From assembly GCA_016291915.1 (NCBI GenBank), contig JAEEZP010000020.1, positions 1-16,073 on the forward strand: a stretch of DNA of 16,073 nt, in the 5' to 3' direction. Of the stretch, positions 8,533-15,131 are shown piece by piece (the stretch's first letter is position 1; each line of letters opens with the position of its first letter). A model generated the notes under the pieces. It worked only from the letters and a program-made list of their open reading frames with translations. It was not told the DNA's origin and searched no databases. The position numbers and the translations under genes are program-made. Source of the DNA: Prevotella sp. Lineage in GTDB: Bacteria; Bacteroidota; Bacteroidia; Bacteroidales; Bacteroidaceae.

Positions 8533-11268
8533 TCACCGTCCTGTACGTGCTATCATATCCCCTACCTGATGATTGAAAGAAACATTCTGCATCAGGTCTT
8601 CAATATTCACATGCATACGATAACGCCAATAATGCTTGGGATTGGCAGGAATATTGATTCGTTCGGCATTCGCATCGGGCAATCGTAACTGCTCGTCCAT
8701 TGCCATCCAGTCTTGTATTGACAGGATACACAACATCGAAGGACAAGCCAGATGACGTCCGATAATATCCTGTGCCATATATCCCGACAACGGATGGGGA
8801 GCATCACCCTCATAGCCAAGCGCTGTGTGGTAATATGCCTGCGTACGTTCATTATCCTCATCCCACCACTGTCGTAAGGTAGGCATATCATGAGAGGATA
8901 TCGTACAGACGCTCCTATATGGATTGATCTCAATATGTCCGAAACGGGTGGAAGGATCCTTCGGCATGCTCTGTAACTCAAGAGAGAGGATACGCAGCTC
9001 ATTCATCACCCAAGGCACACAATCGGGAACCATTCCTAAGTCTTCGGCACACACCAACATGCGAGTGGCATCGATGAGCCGTGGCATCTTCTTCATTGCC
9101 TCCTGGTACCAGAACTGGTTGTTGCGACGATAGAAATAGTCATTATACAACTTATTAAAGATGTACTTATCACTGTCGTACAACGACTCATAGATAAAGT
9201 CAGATTGCACGGCAATACGTGGATGGAAGCGCTCGGGATTCTTATGGTCTCTAACAAAGAGAACATCACTGATCAGGGCATACAAGCCGTCACGCAGATT
9301 CTCCAGCTCTGTGATTTGTGCCTTTGCTGCTTCCGGCAATAATGATGTATCAACCCTGACATTCTCAACAAGTCGGGCAAAATAAGCCTCTACCTTCCGC
9401 TGGGTATTGAATTCCTCCCGCATCCGATAACGTCCGTCATGAGTAGGCTCAAGGTACGTTTCTCTAACCATCTGGGCTTTCTCTCCGAACATCCGCTCAA
9501 GCACCCAATCCATGATAAACGGCTCCAGGAACAACTCGTCTTGGAAATGCAGTCCGTAACTCTCTATCTCCTCACGCGTCATCGACAATGCCGGTGAGAA
9601 CTGTCCCAGCAGTCCGTGAACGGCATCGATAGGTATTTCCCAAATACGGAAGAAACCTAATACATGATCGATACGGTATGCATCGAAATAATGTGCCATA
9701 TTGGAGAAGCGGCGCACCCACCACTGGCAGTCATCCTTCAGCATCTCATCCCAGTTATAGGTAGGGAAGCCCCAGTTCTGTCCGTTGACAGAGAAATCAT
9801 CTGGCGGGGCTCCGGCCTGACCATTAAGGTTGAAGTAACGGGGTTCCATCCAGGCATCACAACCATGACGGTTCACACCGATAGGAATATCTCCTTTCAA
9901 TACGACACCCTTCTGACGGGCATAGCGGTGAGCATCCTCCATCTGTGTGTGCAGGATATATTGCACGAAGTAATGGAAAGCGACATGCTGATAGGCCTTG
10001 GTACGTGAAGATGACAGAGCCTTACGGTCATCCTCATTCCACACGTTATGGTCGGGCCACTGGGTATAATCTGCCGTGGCATACTTATCACGCAGATAAC
10101 TATACTGAGCATAAGGCACCAACCACTGCTGCGTCTCCTGGAAGAAAGCCTTAAAACCAGCACTCTTCATCATCTCCTTACCCTCCTGCATAAAAAGGAT
10201 CTGCAGATAATCCGACTTTGCCTGGTTCACACGCTCATAATCAATCTGTGACAAAGCATTCAACTCCTTCCTCAAAGCCTCAAACTGTTTCCTTTGGGCC
10301 TCACTCTTAAGTGGCGGCAGGGCATTCAAGTCAGCATATTGCGGATGAAGTGCGAAGATACTGATACATGAATAAGGATAGGAGTCCGTCCAGGTATGTG
10401 TAAGAGTGGTATCGTTAATAGGCAAAATCTGTAACACCCGCTGACCGGTAGTGGATACCCAATCAATCATTTTCTTCAGATCGCCGAAATCGCCCACACC
10501 GAAACTGGTTCTGCTGCGCAGGGAGAAGACGGGTACCAACGTTCCTGCAAAACGTTCCAGCTCATGAGCAAAGATGGGTTGTGGCAACTCATAACTCAGA
10601 CAGTCACCAGCTTGGAAATAAGGCAATGCCATCGTCCGGTTATCACCCTCTTCCCAGATAGGAGAAGCGTTATCCTTCAGGATGACGAACTTAAAGGCGA
10701 TCACCGGATGTTGCAGATGGGTAACGTCAATGACAGCCATCCACTCATTTGGCTGATGCTCGCACATGGCTACAGCCTTGTCGAGATTCCAACAACCTAA
10801 CGACAGATCATCTCCTGCCAACACCAGCCGTTCCCCATCGCCCAATTGCGGTGCACGCACCTTCAGACACATGAGGGCCGGTGCATTATCTATGGGCGGA
10901 AATGATGCTGCACTGTGTTTCGCCAGACAGTCTGTAAAGGCTGTGCTGTACAGATAGGTATCTTCGGGAATGTCTTTCCAGAAATCGAACACCTGATACT
11001 GATGAAGTTTCTTACCATCCATCTGCAGCCGGTGAGGAATCACATGCCACTCCTCGCGGTAGGTCGCCCCATTGCGATTTACCGTATAATAATATTCCAC
11101 AACACGTATTCCGGCAAAGTCATCAGTAAGTTCATACATCCAATGACAGCCATCAACGGTTGACATATCAAATCTGGTGACGGGCTGCCGGTCCTTTGAA
11201 TCAATCACATTCAAGACCAGAGATTCTCCAAACACGGTCCTATATTCAATATTAAATCGTACGTTCAT
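8533..11268 (-). CDS. malQ: 4-alpha-glucanotransferase (GH77), DPE2-like, with tandem CBM20 domains
   Basis: Transfers glucosyl or maltosyl units between alpha-1,4-glucans and frees glucose from maltose. No signal peptide, so cytoplasmic. The 911 residues hold two N-terminal starch-binding domains of CBM20 type (about 1-105 and 130-230; the second shows LGCWNLDKA and WEEGDNR) and a GH77 barrel (about 240-895). Catalytic residues are D534 in YRIDHVLGFFRIWEIP, E742 in CAEDLGMVP and D794 in SSHDMPTLRQ. This CBM20-CBM20-GH77 layout is that of plant DPE2 and its bacterial relatives, much longer than the E. coli MalQ of about 690 residues. An insertion of roughly 130 residues between the nucleophile and acid/base regions (about 580-715) also fits the DPE2 class. 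It is first in the enzyme operon, 109 bp behind a LacI-type operator, and is the only cytoplasmic enzyme among its operon partners. Confidence 0.93.
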   Translation of the reverse strand: MNVRFNIEYRTVFGESLVLNVIDSKDRQPVTRFDMSTVDGCHWMYELTDDFAGIRVVEYYYTVNRNGATYREEWHVIPHRLQMDGKKLHQYQVFDFWKDIPEDTYLYSTAFTDCLAKHSAASFPPIDNAPALMCLKVRAPQLGDGERLVLAGDDLSLGCWNLDKAVAMCEHQPNEWMAVIDVTHLQHPVIAFKFVILKDNASPIWEEGDNRTMALPYFQAGDCLSYELPQPIFAHELERFAGTLVPVFSLRSRTSFGVGDFGDLKKMIDWVSTTGQRVLQILPINDTTLTHTWTDSYPYSCISIFALHPQYADLNALPPLKSEAQRKQFEALRKELNALSQIDYERVNQAKSDYLQILFMQEGKEMMKSAGFKAFFQETQQWLVPYAQYSYLRDKYATADYTQWPDHNVWNEDDRKALSSSRTKAYQHVAFHYFVQYILHTQMEDAHRYARQKGVVLKGDIPIGVNRHGCDAWMEPRYFNLNGQAGAPPDDFSVNGQNWGFPTYNWDEMLKDDCQWWVRRFSNMAHYFDAYRIDHVLGFFRIWEIPIDAVHGLLGQFSPALSMTREEIESYGLHFQDELFLEPFIMDWVLERMFGEKAQMVRETYLEPTHDGRYRMREEFNTQRKVEAYFARLVENVRVDTSLLPEAAKAQITELENLRDGLYALISDVLFVRDHKNPERFHPRIAVQSDFIYESLYDSDKYIFNKLYNDYFYRRNNQFWYQEAMKKMPRLIDATRMLVCAEDLGMVPDCVPWVMNELRILSLELQSMPKDPSTRFGHIEINPYRSVCTISSHDMPTLRQWWDEDNERTQAYYHTALGYEGDAPHPLSGYMAQDIIGRHLACPSMLCILSIQDWMAMDEQLRLPDANAERINIPANPKHYWRYRMHVNIEDLMQNVSFNHQVGDMIARTGR

Positions 11269-11351
11269 AGGCTTTAAACAGATTATTTAAATATAGTTAT
11301 GATTATTTGGTTGTAAAATTAATTATTATTCAAGGTATATTGTTCTCGAAA

Positions 11352-11382
11352 CAAAAGAGATTAGCTGTTTTTATAACGCAAA
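11352..11382 (-). promoter_or_regulatory. Candidate promoter of the malQ operon
   Basis: On the minus strand, TTTG (11379-11382) is followed after 19 bp by CTCTTTTG (11352-11359). Bacteroidota promoters have TTTG near -33 and TAnnTTTG near -7, spaced 19-21 bp. The -7 box here fits 6 of 8, or 4 of 6 if only the fixed bases count. The -33 box lies inside the LacI-type operator, which would suit repression by occlusion. A second -7-like word, TAATTTTA (11314-11321), has no -33 partner. Weak evidence. Confidence 0.3.
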
Positions 11383-11390
11383 CGATTGCA
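11377..11390. promoter_or_regulatory. LacI-type operator upstream of malQ
   Basis: CGCAAACGATTGCA, an imperfect palindrome around a central CG. It matches the two sites upstream of susC (TGCAAACGTTTGCA and TGCAATCGGTTGCA) as GCAAnCGnTTGCA. The central CG step is what LacI-family hinge-helix leucines insert into, and the lacI gene here carries such a hinge. It lies between the transport-cluster terminator and malQ, so it probably controls the malQ-susB-pulA-susA operon. Confidence 0.75.
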
Positions 11391-11398
11391 TAGAACCA

Positions 11399-11432
11399 AC
11401 AAATAAGAAAAACAACCCGATAATAATCGGAT
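11399..11432 (-). terminator. Probable intrinsic terminator after the PAP2 gene
   Basis: Read on the minus strand, the hairpin ATCCGAT-TATT-ATCGGGT (7-bp stem including one T-G pair) is followed by GTTGTTTTTCTTATTTG. It lies about 45 bp past the PAP2 stop and 9 bp before the malQ operator, where one transcription unit should end and the next begin. The stem is short, so termination may be partial. Confidence 0.55.
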
Positions 11433-11477
11433 ATATGAATTGCAAGTACTGTTATTATAGAAGTATGAGTACGATTA

Positions 11478-12071
11478 TTAAAAGGTATAGCAAAAATATA
11501 TGTTTTGTGGTGACATCAACAACTGGCACTGTCTCTTCTTCCCTATCAATTTGTTACCCAGCCAATAACCGAGTTCTCCTGAAAGGACACCGATGCCACC
11601 TCCTGCTATGACATCCATCCAATGATGACGGTCACGCCGTACACGGTCAACAGAAACCAATGCTGCCAGGCTATAGCCGCTCACCGTTATCCAAGGTGAG
11701 AGATGGCCATACTCGTGACGAAGAATCGTGGCCCCGGCAAATGCGTAGGTAGCATGTCCCGAAGGAAATGAATAATGATCACTTCCGTCAGGACGTTCCT
11801 TATGCACCAGATGTTTGAGCGACCATGTCATCCCTGTCGCAATAAGATAGGAACCTCCTGCAGAAACAATCAAGTCTGTCCACGATGCCGACTGGCCTTG
11901 CACGCCACTGGCCTTCATGCCAATGACTGCAGCCATAGGCACATGCTGCAACACATCATCGACCGTCTCACTTTGACCCCACACTAAATGCGGGCAGGAA
12001 ACCAGACAAACGACAAGCAGACAGCGATACCTTATAATATTAGGAGATTGGCATGTCATCCACCCTCTCAT
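11478..12071 (-). CDS. PAP2-family membrane-associated phosphatase
   Basis: Acid phosphatase of the PAP2 / lipid phosphatase superfamily; substrate unknown (undecaprenyl or lipid phosphates, lipid A, or a small phosphate ester are all possible). The three signature motifs are present: K-X6-RP at K86-P94 (KHLVHKERP), PSGH at 103-106, and R-X5-H-X3-D at R143-D153. The serine usual before that arginine is D142. An N-terminal hydrophobic stretch (16-32) ends in WGQ, suggesting export; LVSC at 23-26 also fits a lipobox, so anchoring is unsettled. Hydrophobic segments at about 67-85, 108-117, 126-141 and 154-175 suggest membrane helices. The ATG overlaps the SemiSWEET stop as ATGA, which fixes the start and suggests coupled translation. 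It ends the transport cluster. A phosphatase is not a standard part of a starch locus; its role here is unclear. Confidence 0.85.
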   Translation of the reverse strand: MRGWMTCQSPNIIRYRCLLVVCLVSCPHLVWGQSETVDDVLQHVPMAAVIGMKASGVQGQSASWTDLIVSAGGSYLIATGMTWSLKHLVHKERPDGSDHYSFPSGHATYAFAGATILRHEYGHLSPWITVSGYSLAALVSVDRVRRDRHHWMDVIAGGGIGVLSGELGYWLGNKLIGKKRQCQLLMSPQNIYFCYTF

Positions 12072-12352
12072 TTCTTGAAGTAGTCGTTGTACACCTTTAT
12101 CACGAACACAATAAGACTACAACTGGTCGTGACAAGATTGGTCAGAAAGAGAGCCCAGAGAATATCAGGCTTATGGAGGAGCCCCTGCAGCATAAAGCAG
12201 AGTCCTCCTACAGCCATCATCAGGAACGTGGGAAAGGCTATACCATCGGTATTGCGTGTCCGAATAGTTTCGACTGCTTGAGGCAGATAGCCCAGAATCA
12301 TCGTGATACTTGCCAACCAGCCGCAAATTTCAAAAACAATACTCTGTTCCAT
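12068..12352 (-). CDS. SemiSWEET sugar transporter (MtN3/PQ-loop family)
   Basis: A 94-residue three-helix protein of the SemiSWEET type, which pairs into a dimer to pass sugars down their gradient. Helices lie at about 5-24, 39-59 and 63-86. The PQ motif is P24-Q25 in LGYLPQAVETIRTRNTDGIAF, the characteristic first-loop sequence of the family. N72 in the third helix (LFLTNLVTT) is where SemiSWEETs carry a substrate-contacting asparagine. Length fits the usual 80-100 residues. It starts 20 bp after the MFS symporter stop, and its TGA overlaps the PAP2 ATG, so the three genes form one unit. Substrate is not readable from sequence; glucose is a reasonable guess from context. A few PQ-loop proteins have other roles, but the loop and length favour a sugar carrier. 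Confidence 0.88.
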   Translation of the reverse strand: MEQSIVFEICGWLASITMILGYLPQAVETIRTRNTDGIAFPTFLMMAVGGLCFMLQGLLHKPDILWALFLTNLVTTSCSLIVFVIKVYNDYFKK

Positions 12353-12372
12353 GATTTTCGGTTTACTTCCGT

Positions 12373-13686
12373 TTAATTACTCTTAATACGATACACACAG
12401 AAAGCACCGGCTATCAACAAACCACCTGCCACGATCATCATATTACTCTGCACACTACCCACCAAAGTGAGGATGAGTCCACCCACCAAAGCAGCAACGA
12501 TCTGAGGAATACAGATGGTGCCATTAAAGAGTCCGAGGTAAGCACCCATATGACCATATCCCTGAAGGGCATTGGTCACGAAGGTAAACGGCATGGCAAG
12601 CATGGCTGCCCAGGCACAACCGATGAGTAAGAACGGGATGAACTGTGCGTACTGGTTGGCAAACAAAGGAACCGTAGCAAAACCGATTCCACCAAGCACA
12701 AGGCTCACGGCATAAGCAAACTTCCTGTTCTTAAACCGGGGGAGTACTACAGCCCACAACACACTACCGATAGCCTGTACGGCAAAGAGGATTCCCACCC
12801 AGTTGCCAGCTGTCTGATACGCCATCGAACTCGTAGCATCGGGTGAGGTCATGTCTACACCGAAGCAGACACGGGCAATAGCACCATTGGTATATGTCCA
12901 CATATACATAAAGGCTGCCCAACAGAAGAACTGTACGAGTCCTACCTGCCAGAATTCTTTCGGAGCATTCTTCAAAAGAGTGAACCAATTGGCACTGTCA
13001 TCCTCTTTGACCTCTTCTACGGGATTGTATTGCTGATACTCCTGAGGAGGCCATTCCTTCACCTTGACAGTGGTATAGATGACACACAGTATGAGTATGG
13101 CCGCACCAATATAGAAACTCCAGATCACCGAGTCAGGCACCACTCCCTTAGGAGCTTCATTTGCCAGTCCGATGGCCGTGAAGAAGAAGGGGAAGACAAA
13201 TCCCACCACACTACCGGCATTACAAAGAAAACTCTGGATGGAATAAGCCAATCCTTTCTGCTTTTCATTAACCATGTCACCCACCAACATCTTAAACGGC
13301 TGCATAGCCATGTTGATACTGGTATCCAGAAACATCAAGGCTATCAGTCCGAAGATCATGGCAGCAGAGACAGTTAAGCCCAATGATCCGGCATTCGGAA
13401 GGAGACACATGACGAGAACGGCAGCGGCAGCTCCTACAAATAAATAAGGTATACGACGACCGAAACGACACCAGGTACGATCACTGAGGGTTCCGATAAT
13501 CGGTTGTACCAAGATACCCATCAATGGAGGGAGTATCCAGAAATAACTAAGGTTGTGGGGGTCTGCTCCCAAGGTAGCAAAGATACGGGAGATATTCGCA
13601 CTCTGCAAAGCGTACGCTATCTGTACGCCAAAGAATCCAAAACTCAGATTCCACAATTGCCAGAATCGTAAATTAGGTTTTTCCAT
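12373..13686 (-). CDS. MFS sugar:cation symporter, SLC45/GPH-like (maltose/maltodextrin type)
   Basis: Inner-membrane carrier, 437 residues, with about 12 predicted helices. The first intracellular loop carries GTLSDRTWCRFGRR (65-78), the MFS loop motif in the form seen in sucrose/maltose symporters (SLC45, GPH group), and the N terminus LRFWQLWNLSFGFFGVQIAYALQ is typical of that group. In Bacteroidota starch loci this carrier brings maltose or short dextrins from the periplasm into the cytoplasm, where MalQ can act. The central loop (about 205-230, rich in E, D and Q) is cytoplasmic. It is first in a cluster with SemiSWEET and PAP2 and lies downstream of lacI on the same strand, 104 bp away. 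No GCAAnCGnTTGC site lies before it, so it may share the lacI transcript or be independent. Substrate is inferred from context. Confidence 0.88.
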   Translation of the reverse strand: MEKPNLRFWQLWNLSFGFFGVQIAYALQSANISRIFATLGADPHNLSYFWILPPLMGILVQPIIGTLSDRTWCRFGRRIPYLFVGAAAAVLVMCLLPNAGSLGLTVSAAMIFGLIALMFLDTSINMAMQPFKMLVGDMVNEKQKGLAYSIQSFLCNAGSVVGFVFPFFFTAIGLANEAPKGVVPDSVIWSFYIGAAILILCVIYTTVKVKEWPPQEYQQYNPVEEVKEDDSANWFTLLKNAPKEFWQVGLVQFFCWAAFMYMWTYTNGAIARVCFGVDMTSPDATSSMAYQTAGNWVGILFAVQAIGSVLWAVVLPRFKNRKFAYAVSLVLGGIGFATVPLFANQYAQFIPFLLIGCAWAAMLAMPFTFVTNALQGYGHMGAYLGLFNGTICIPQIVAALVGGLILTLVGSVQSNMMIVAGGLLIAGAFCVYRIKSN

Positions 13687-13754
13687 TTGATGATATTGTT
13701 ATTTTCTAAAAATATTATATAGTACCAATAGATAGAATAGATACAATAGCCCTT

Positions 13755-13796
13755 TTAATTATTAATTCTTAATTATTAACTATTAATTATTTAATT
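13755..13796. repeat. 14-bp AT-only tandem repeat, three copies, running into the lacI stop
   Basis: Three units of period 14, each starting TTAATTATT, begin at 13755, 13769 and 13783. The first two share TTAATTATTAA exactly; the third drifts to TTAATTATTTAATT. The last copy contains the lacI stop codon (13791-13793 on the minus strand). Such AT-only tandem stretches are common between Bacteroidota genes and may vary in copy number. The rest of the 104-bp gap up to the MFS gene shows no clear promoter or terminator. Confidence 0.7.
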
Positions 13797-14831
13797 ATTT
13801 ATCCCTTTCCTCGTTGTTCCTCGCACCACTAATCGTGTGCGCACCACACGTTTCTCAACTTTCTCGATCGGCACACGACCTTCGACATGATCCAAGAGCA
13901 CTTTCACAGCCTCCTCTCCTACTTGCTGTCCACGCTGTTCTACCGTGGTGAGCATCGGATCACAAGCTACGGCACTGATACCATTGGTATAACCACAGAT
14001 GCTGATATCCTCAGGAACACGCAATCCCATCCGCTTGGCAGTATAGAGAATGCCGATAGCTGTATCATCATTGACGGCAAAGAAAGCATCAGGACGATTG
14101 TCGCTGGAGAGGATCTCCGGCGTGACCGTTTCTGCATCCGCACGCGTCTCACAGTGGACAACCAAACAGTCGGATTCCTTCATGCCATGTTTCAAAATGG
14201 CATCACGATATCCATTGTAACGATTTTTCATAATTTCCAAACCCCTCGTAGCACCATAGTAAGCCACACGTTTACATCCTGTTTCCAACAGATATGACAC
14301 AGCCTTAAAGGCCCCCATATAATCATCCACCACTACCCTGCTGGTGTTGATACCTGTACAGATACGATCATAGAACACCAATTGTATCTGGGCATCCATC
14401 AACTTCTTGAAATGATCATAATTGACCGTGTCTTTTGCCTGTGAAACGATAACCCCACAGACACGGTGTTTCATAAAAGACTCACAGATGTTGCGTTCCC
14501 GCTCAAACTGCTCCATACTCTGAGCCACTATAATATGATAACCGTTCCTACTGGCCTCATCCTCAATACCTGACAAGATGGAAGAGAAATAATAATGGGT
14601 AATCTGCGGCAGGATGACACCGATCACTTTGGGTGTAGCAGTCTTACTACGCCTCAACGATTCTGCCAATACATTTGGTGAGAAATTACGCTCTTTAGCA
14701 TAAGCCTTGATACGCTCCCGCTGCACTTCGCTGATACGCGGACTGTCTTTCAAAGCTCGTGACACAGTGGCAACCGACACACCAAGCTCTTTGGCAATAT
14801 CTTTCATCGTAACGGGATTCCTTTCACTCAT
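13791..14831 (-). CDS. LacI-family transcriptional regulator
   Basis: DNA-binding regulator, probably of this starch locus. Counting from the ATG at 14829-14831 (MSERNPVTMKDIAKELGV), 346 residues; an ATG two codons upstream (14835-14837) is an equal alternative. The helix-turn-helix (about 8-27, DIAKELGVSVATVSRAL) is followed by the hinge SPNVLAESLRRSKT, whose leucine normally wedges into a central CG step. The remainder (about 68-335) is the periplasmic-binding-protein-like effector domain (VIGVILPQI; AFFAVNDDTAIGIL). The effector is probably maltose or a related sugar, by context only. It is divergent from susC across a 300-bp region with two strong palindromes, and a third lies before malQ. 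It takes the place of SusR of B. thetaiotaomicron, a different family. Whether it represses or activates cannot be read from the sequence. Confidence 0.92.
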   Translation of the reverse strand: MSERNPVTMKDIAKELGVSVATVSRALKDSPRISEVQRERIKAYAKERNFSPNVLAESLRRSKTATPKVIGVILPQITHYYFSSILSGIEDEASRNGYHIIVAQSMEQFERERNICESFMKHRVCGVIVSQAKDTVNYDHFKKLMDAQIQLVFYDRICTGINTSRVVVDDYMGAFKAVSYLLETGCKRVAYYGATRGLEIMKNRYNGYRDAILKHGMKESDCLVVHCETRADAETVTPEILSSDNRPDAFFAVNDDTAIGILYTAKRMGLRVPEDISICGYTNGISAVACDPMLTTVEQRGQQVGEEAVKVLLDHVEGRVPIEKVEKRVVRTRLVVRGTTRKGINN

Positions 14832-14863
14832 AGGCATGCAATCGTATGATGGCTTTCTGTTTA

Positions 14864-14871
14864 CAAAAATA
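14864..14871 (-). promoter_or_regulatory. Candidate -7 box of the lacI promoter
   Basis: On the minus strand the octamer reads TATTTTTG, an exact TAnnTTTG match 27 bp before the first lacI ATG. No TTTG is seen 19-21 bp upstream, so only half of the promoter consensus is present. Confidence 0.4.
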
Positions 14872-14926
14872 TAAAAATGTATTATACCTTATTCTTTTAA
14901 CGATAATAATAATGATTTATTACCAA

Positions 14927-14940
14927 TGCAAACGTTTGCA
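14927..14940. promoter_or_regulatory. LacI-type operator 1 upstream of susC (perfect palindrome)
   Basis: TGCAAACGTTTGCA, a perfect 14-bp palindrome with a central CG step, the classic shape of a LacI-family operator. It lies 25 bp centre to centre from operator 2 and about 90 bp upstream of the lacI start, between divergent genes. Confidence 0.85.
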
Positions 14941-14951
14941 CAGTACCTTTA

Positions 14952-14965
14952 TGCAATCGGTTGCA
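14952..14965. promoter_or_regulatory. LacI-type operator 2 upstream of susC
   Basis: TGCAATCGGTTGCA, a near-palindrome (outer TGCAA/TTGCA arms perfect, central CG kept), same consensus as operator 1 and the malQ site. The 25-bp spacing to operator 1 is about 2.4 helical turns, so two bound dimers would not sit on exactly the same face. It ends 55 bp upstream of the susC -7 candidate, a position that suits activation or looping at least as well as simple occlusion. Confidence 0.8.
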
Positions 14966-15020
14966 CACCATATTATTATGATTTTTCCCAACAAAAAAGA
15001 CAACGAACGCCTACAACGAT

Positions 15021-15028
15021 TAATTTTG
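15021..15028 (+). promoter_or_regulatory. Candidate -7 box of the susC promoter
   Basis: TAATTTTG is an exact TAnnTTTG match and would give a 5' leader of about 95 bases. There is no TTTG 19-21 bp upstream, so it may depend on an activator bound at the operators further up. A second near match, TTAATTTG (15084-15091), is less good. Confidence 0.45.
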
Positions 15029-15039
15029 CATCGGTGAAA

Positions 15040-15062
15040 TGGCTCTACCTGTATGGGAGCCA
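15040..15062 (+). promoter_or_regulatory. Leader hairpin before susC
   Basis: TGGCTC and GAGCCA form a perfect 6-bp stem around an 11-base loop, between the -7 candidate and the susC ATG. No T-tract follows, so it is not a terminator. It could stabilise the leader RNA or affect translation. Confidence 0.4.
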
Positions 15063-15131
15063 CCATGAGAAAACAGTCTGAGATTAATTTGAAAACTCTA
15101 ATTATTTCGTATACTAACTAAAACATTGTTA

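Larger units (their letters stand above)
14832..15131. other. lacI-susC divergent regulatory region
   Basis: This 300-bp stretch has no credible gene. From left to right it holds: an operator-like half site over the lacI start (TGCAATCGTATGAT, 14837-14850); a lacI -7 candidate (14864-14871); AT-rich DNA; two full LacI-type operators (14927-14940 and 14952-14965); a susC -7 candidate (15021-15028); and a leader hairpin (15040-15062). The short open frame at 14846-15037 has no homology that I recognise and crosses all these sites. Confidence 0.7.

Noticed and set aside
9897..10251. Several overlapping short open frames within malQ on both strands
   Set aside because: All lie inside an intact 911-residue GH77 frame and show no independent motifs.
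14846..15037. 63-residue plus-strand open frame between lacI and susC
   Set aside because: It runs across two operators and the promoter candidates, and its AT-driven hydrophobic start resembles no known small protein.
15084..15091. TTAATTTG as the main susC -7 box
   Set aside because: It differs from TAnnTTTG at one fixed base and has no -33 partner; TAATTTTG at 15021 is an exact match.
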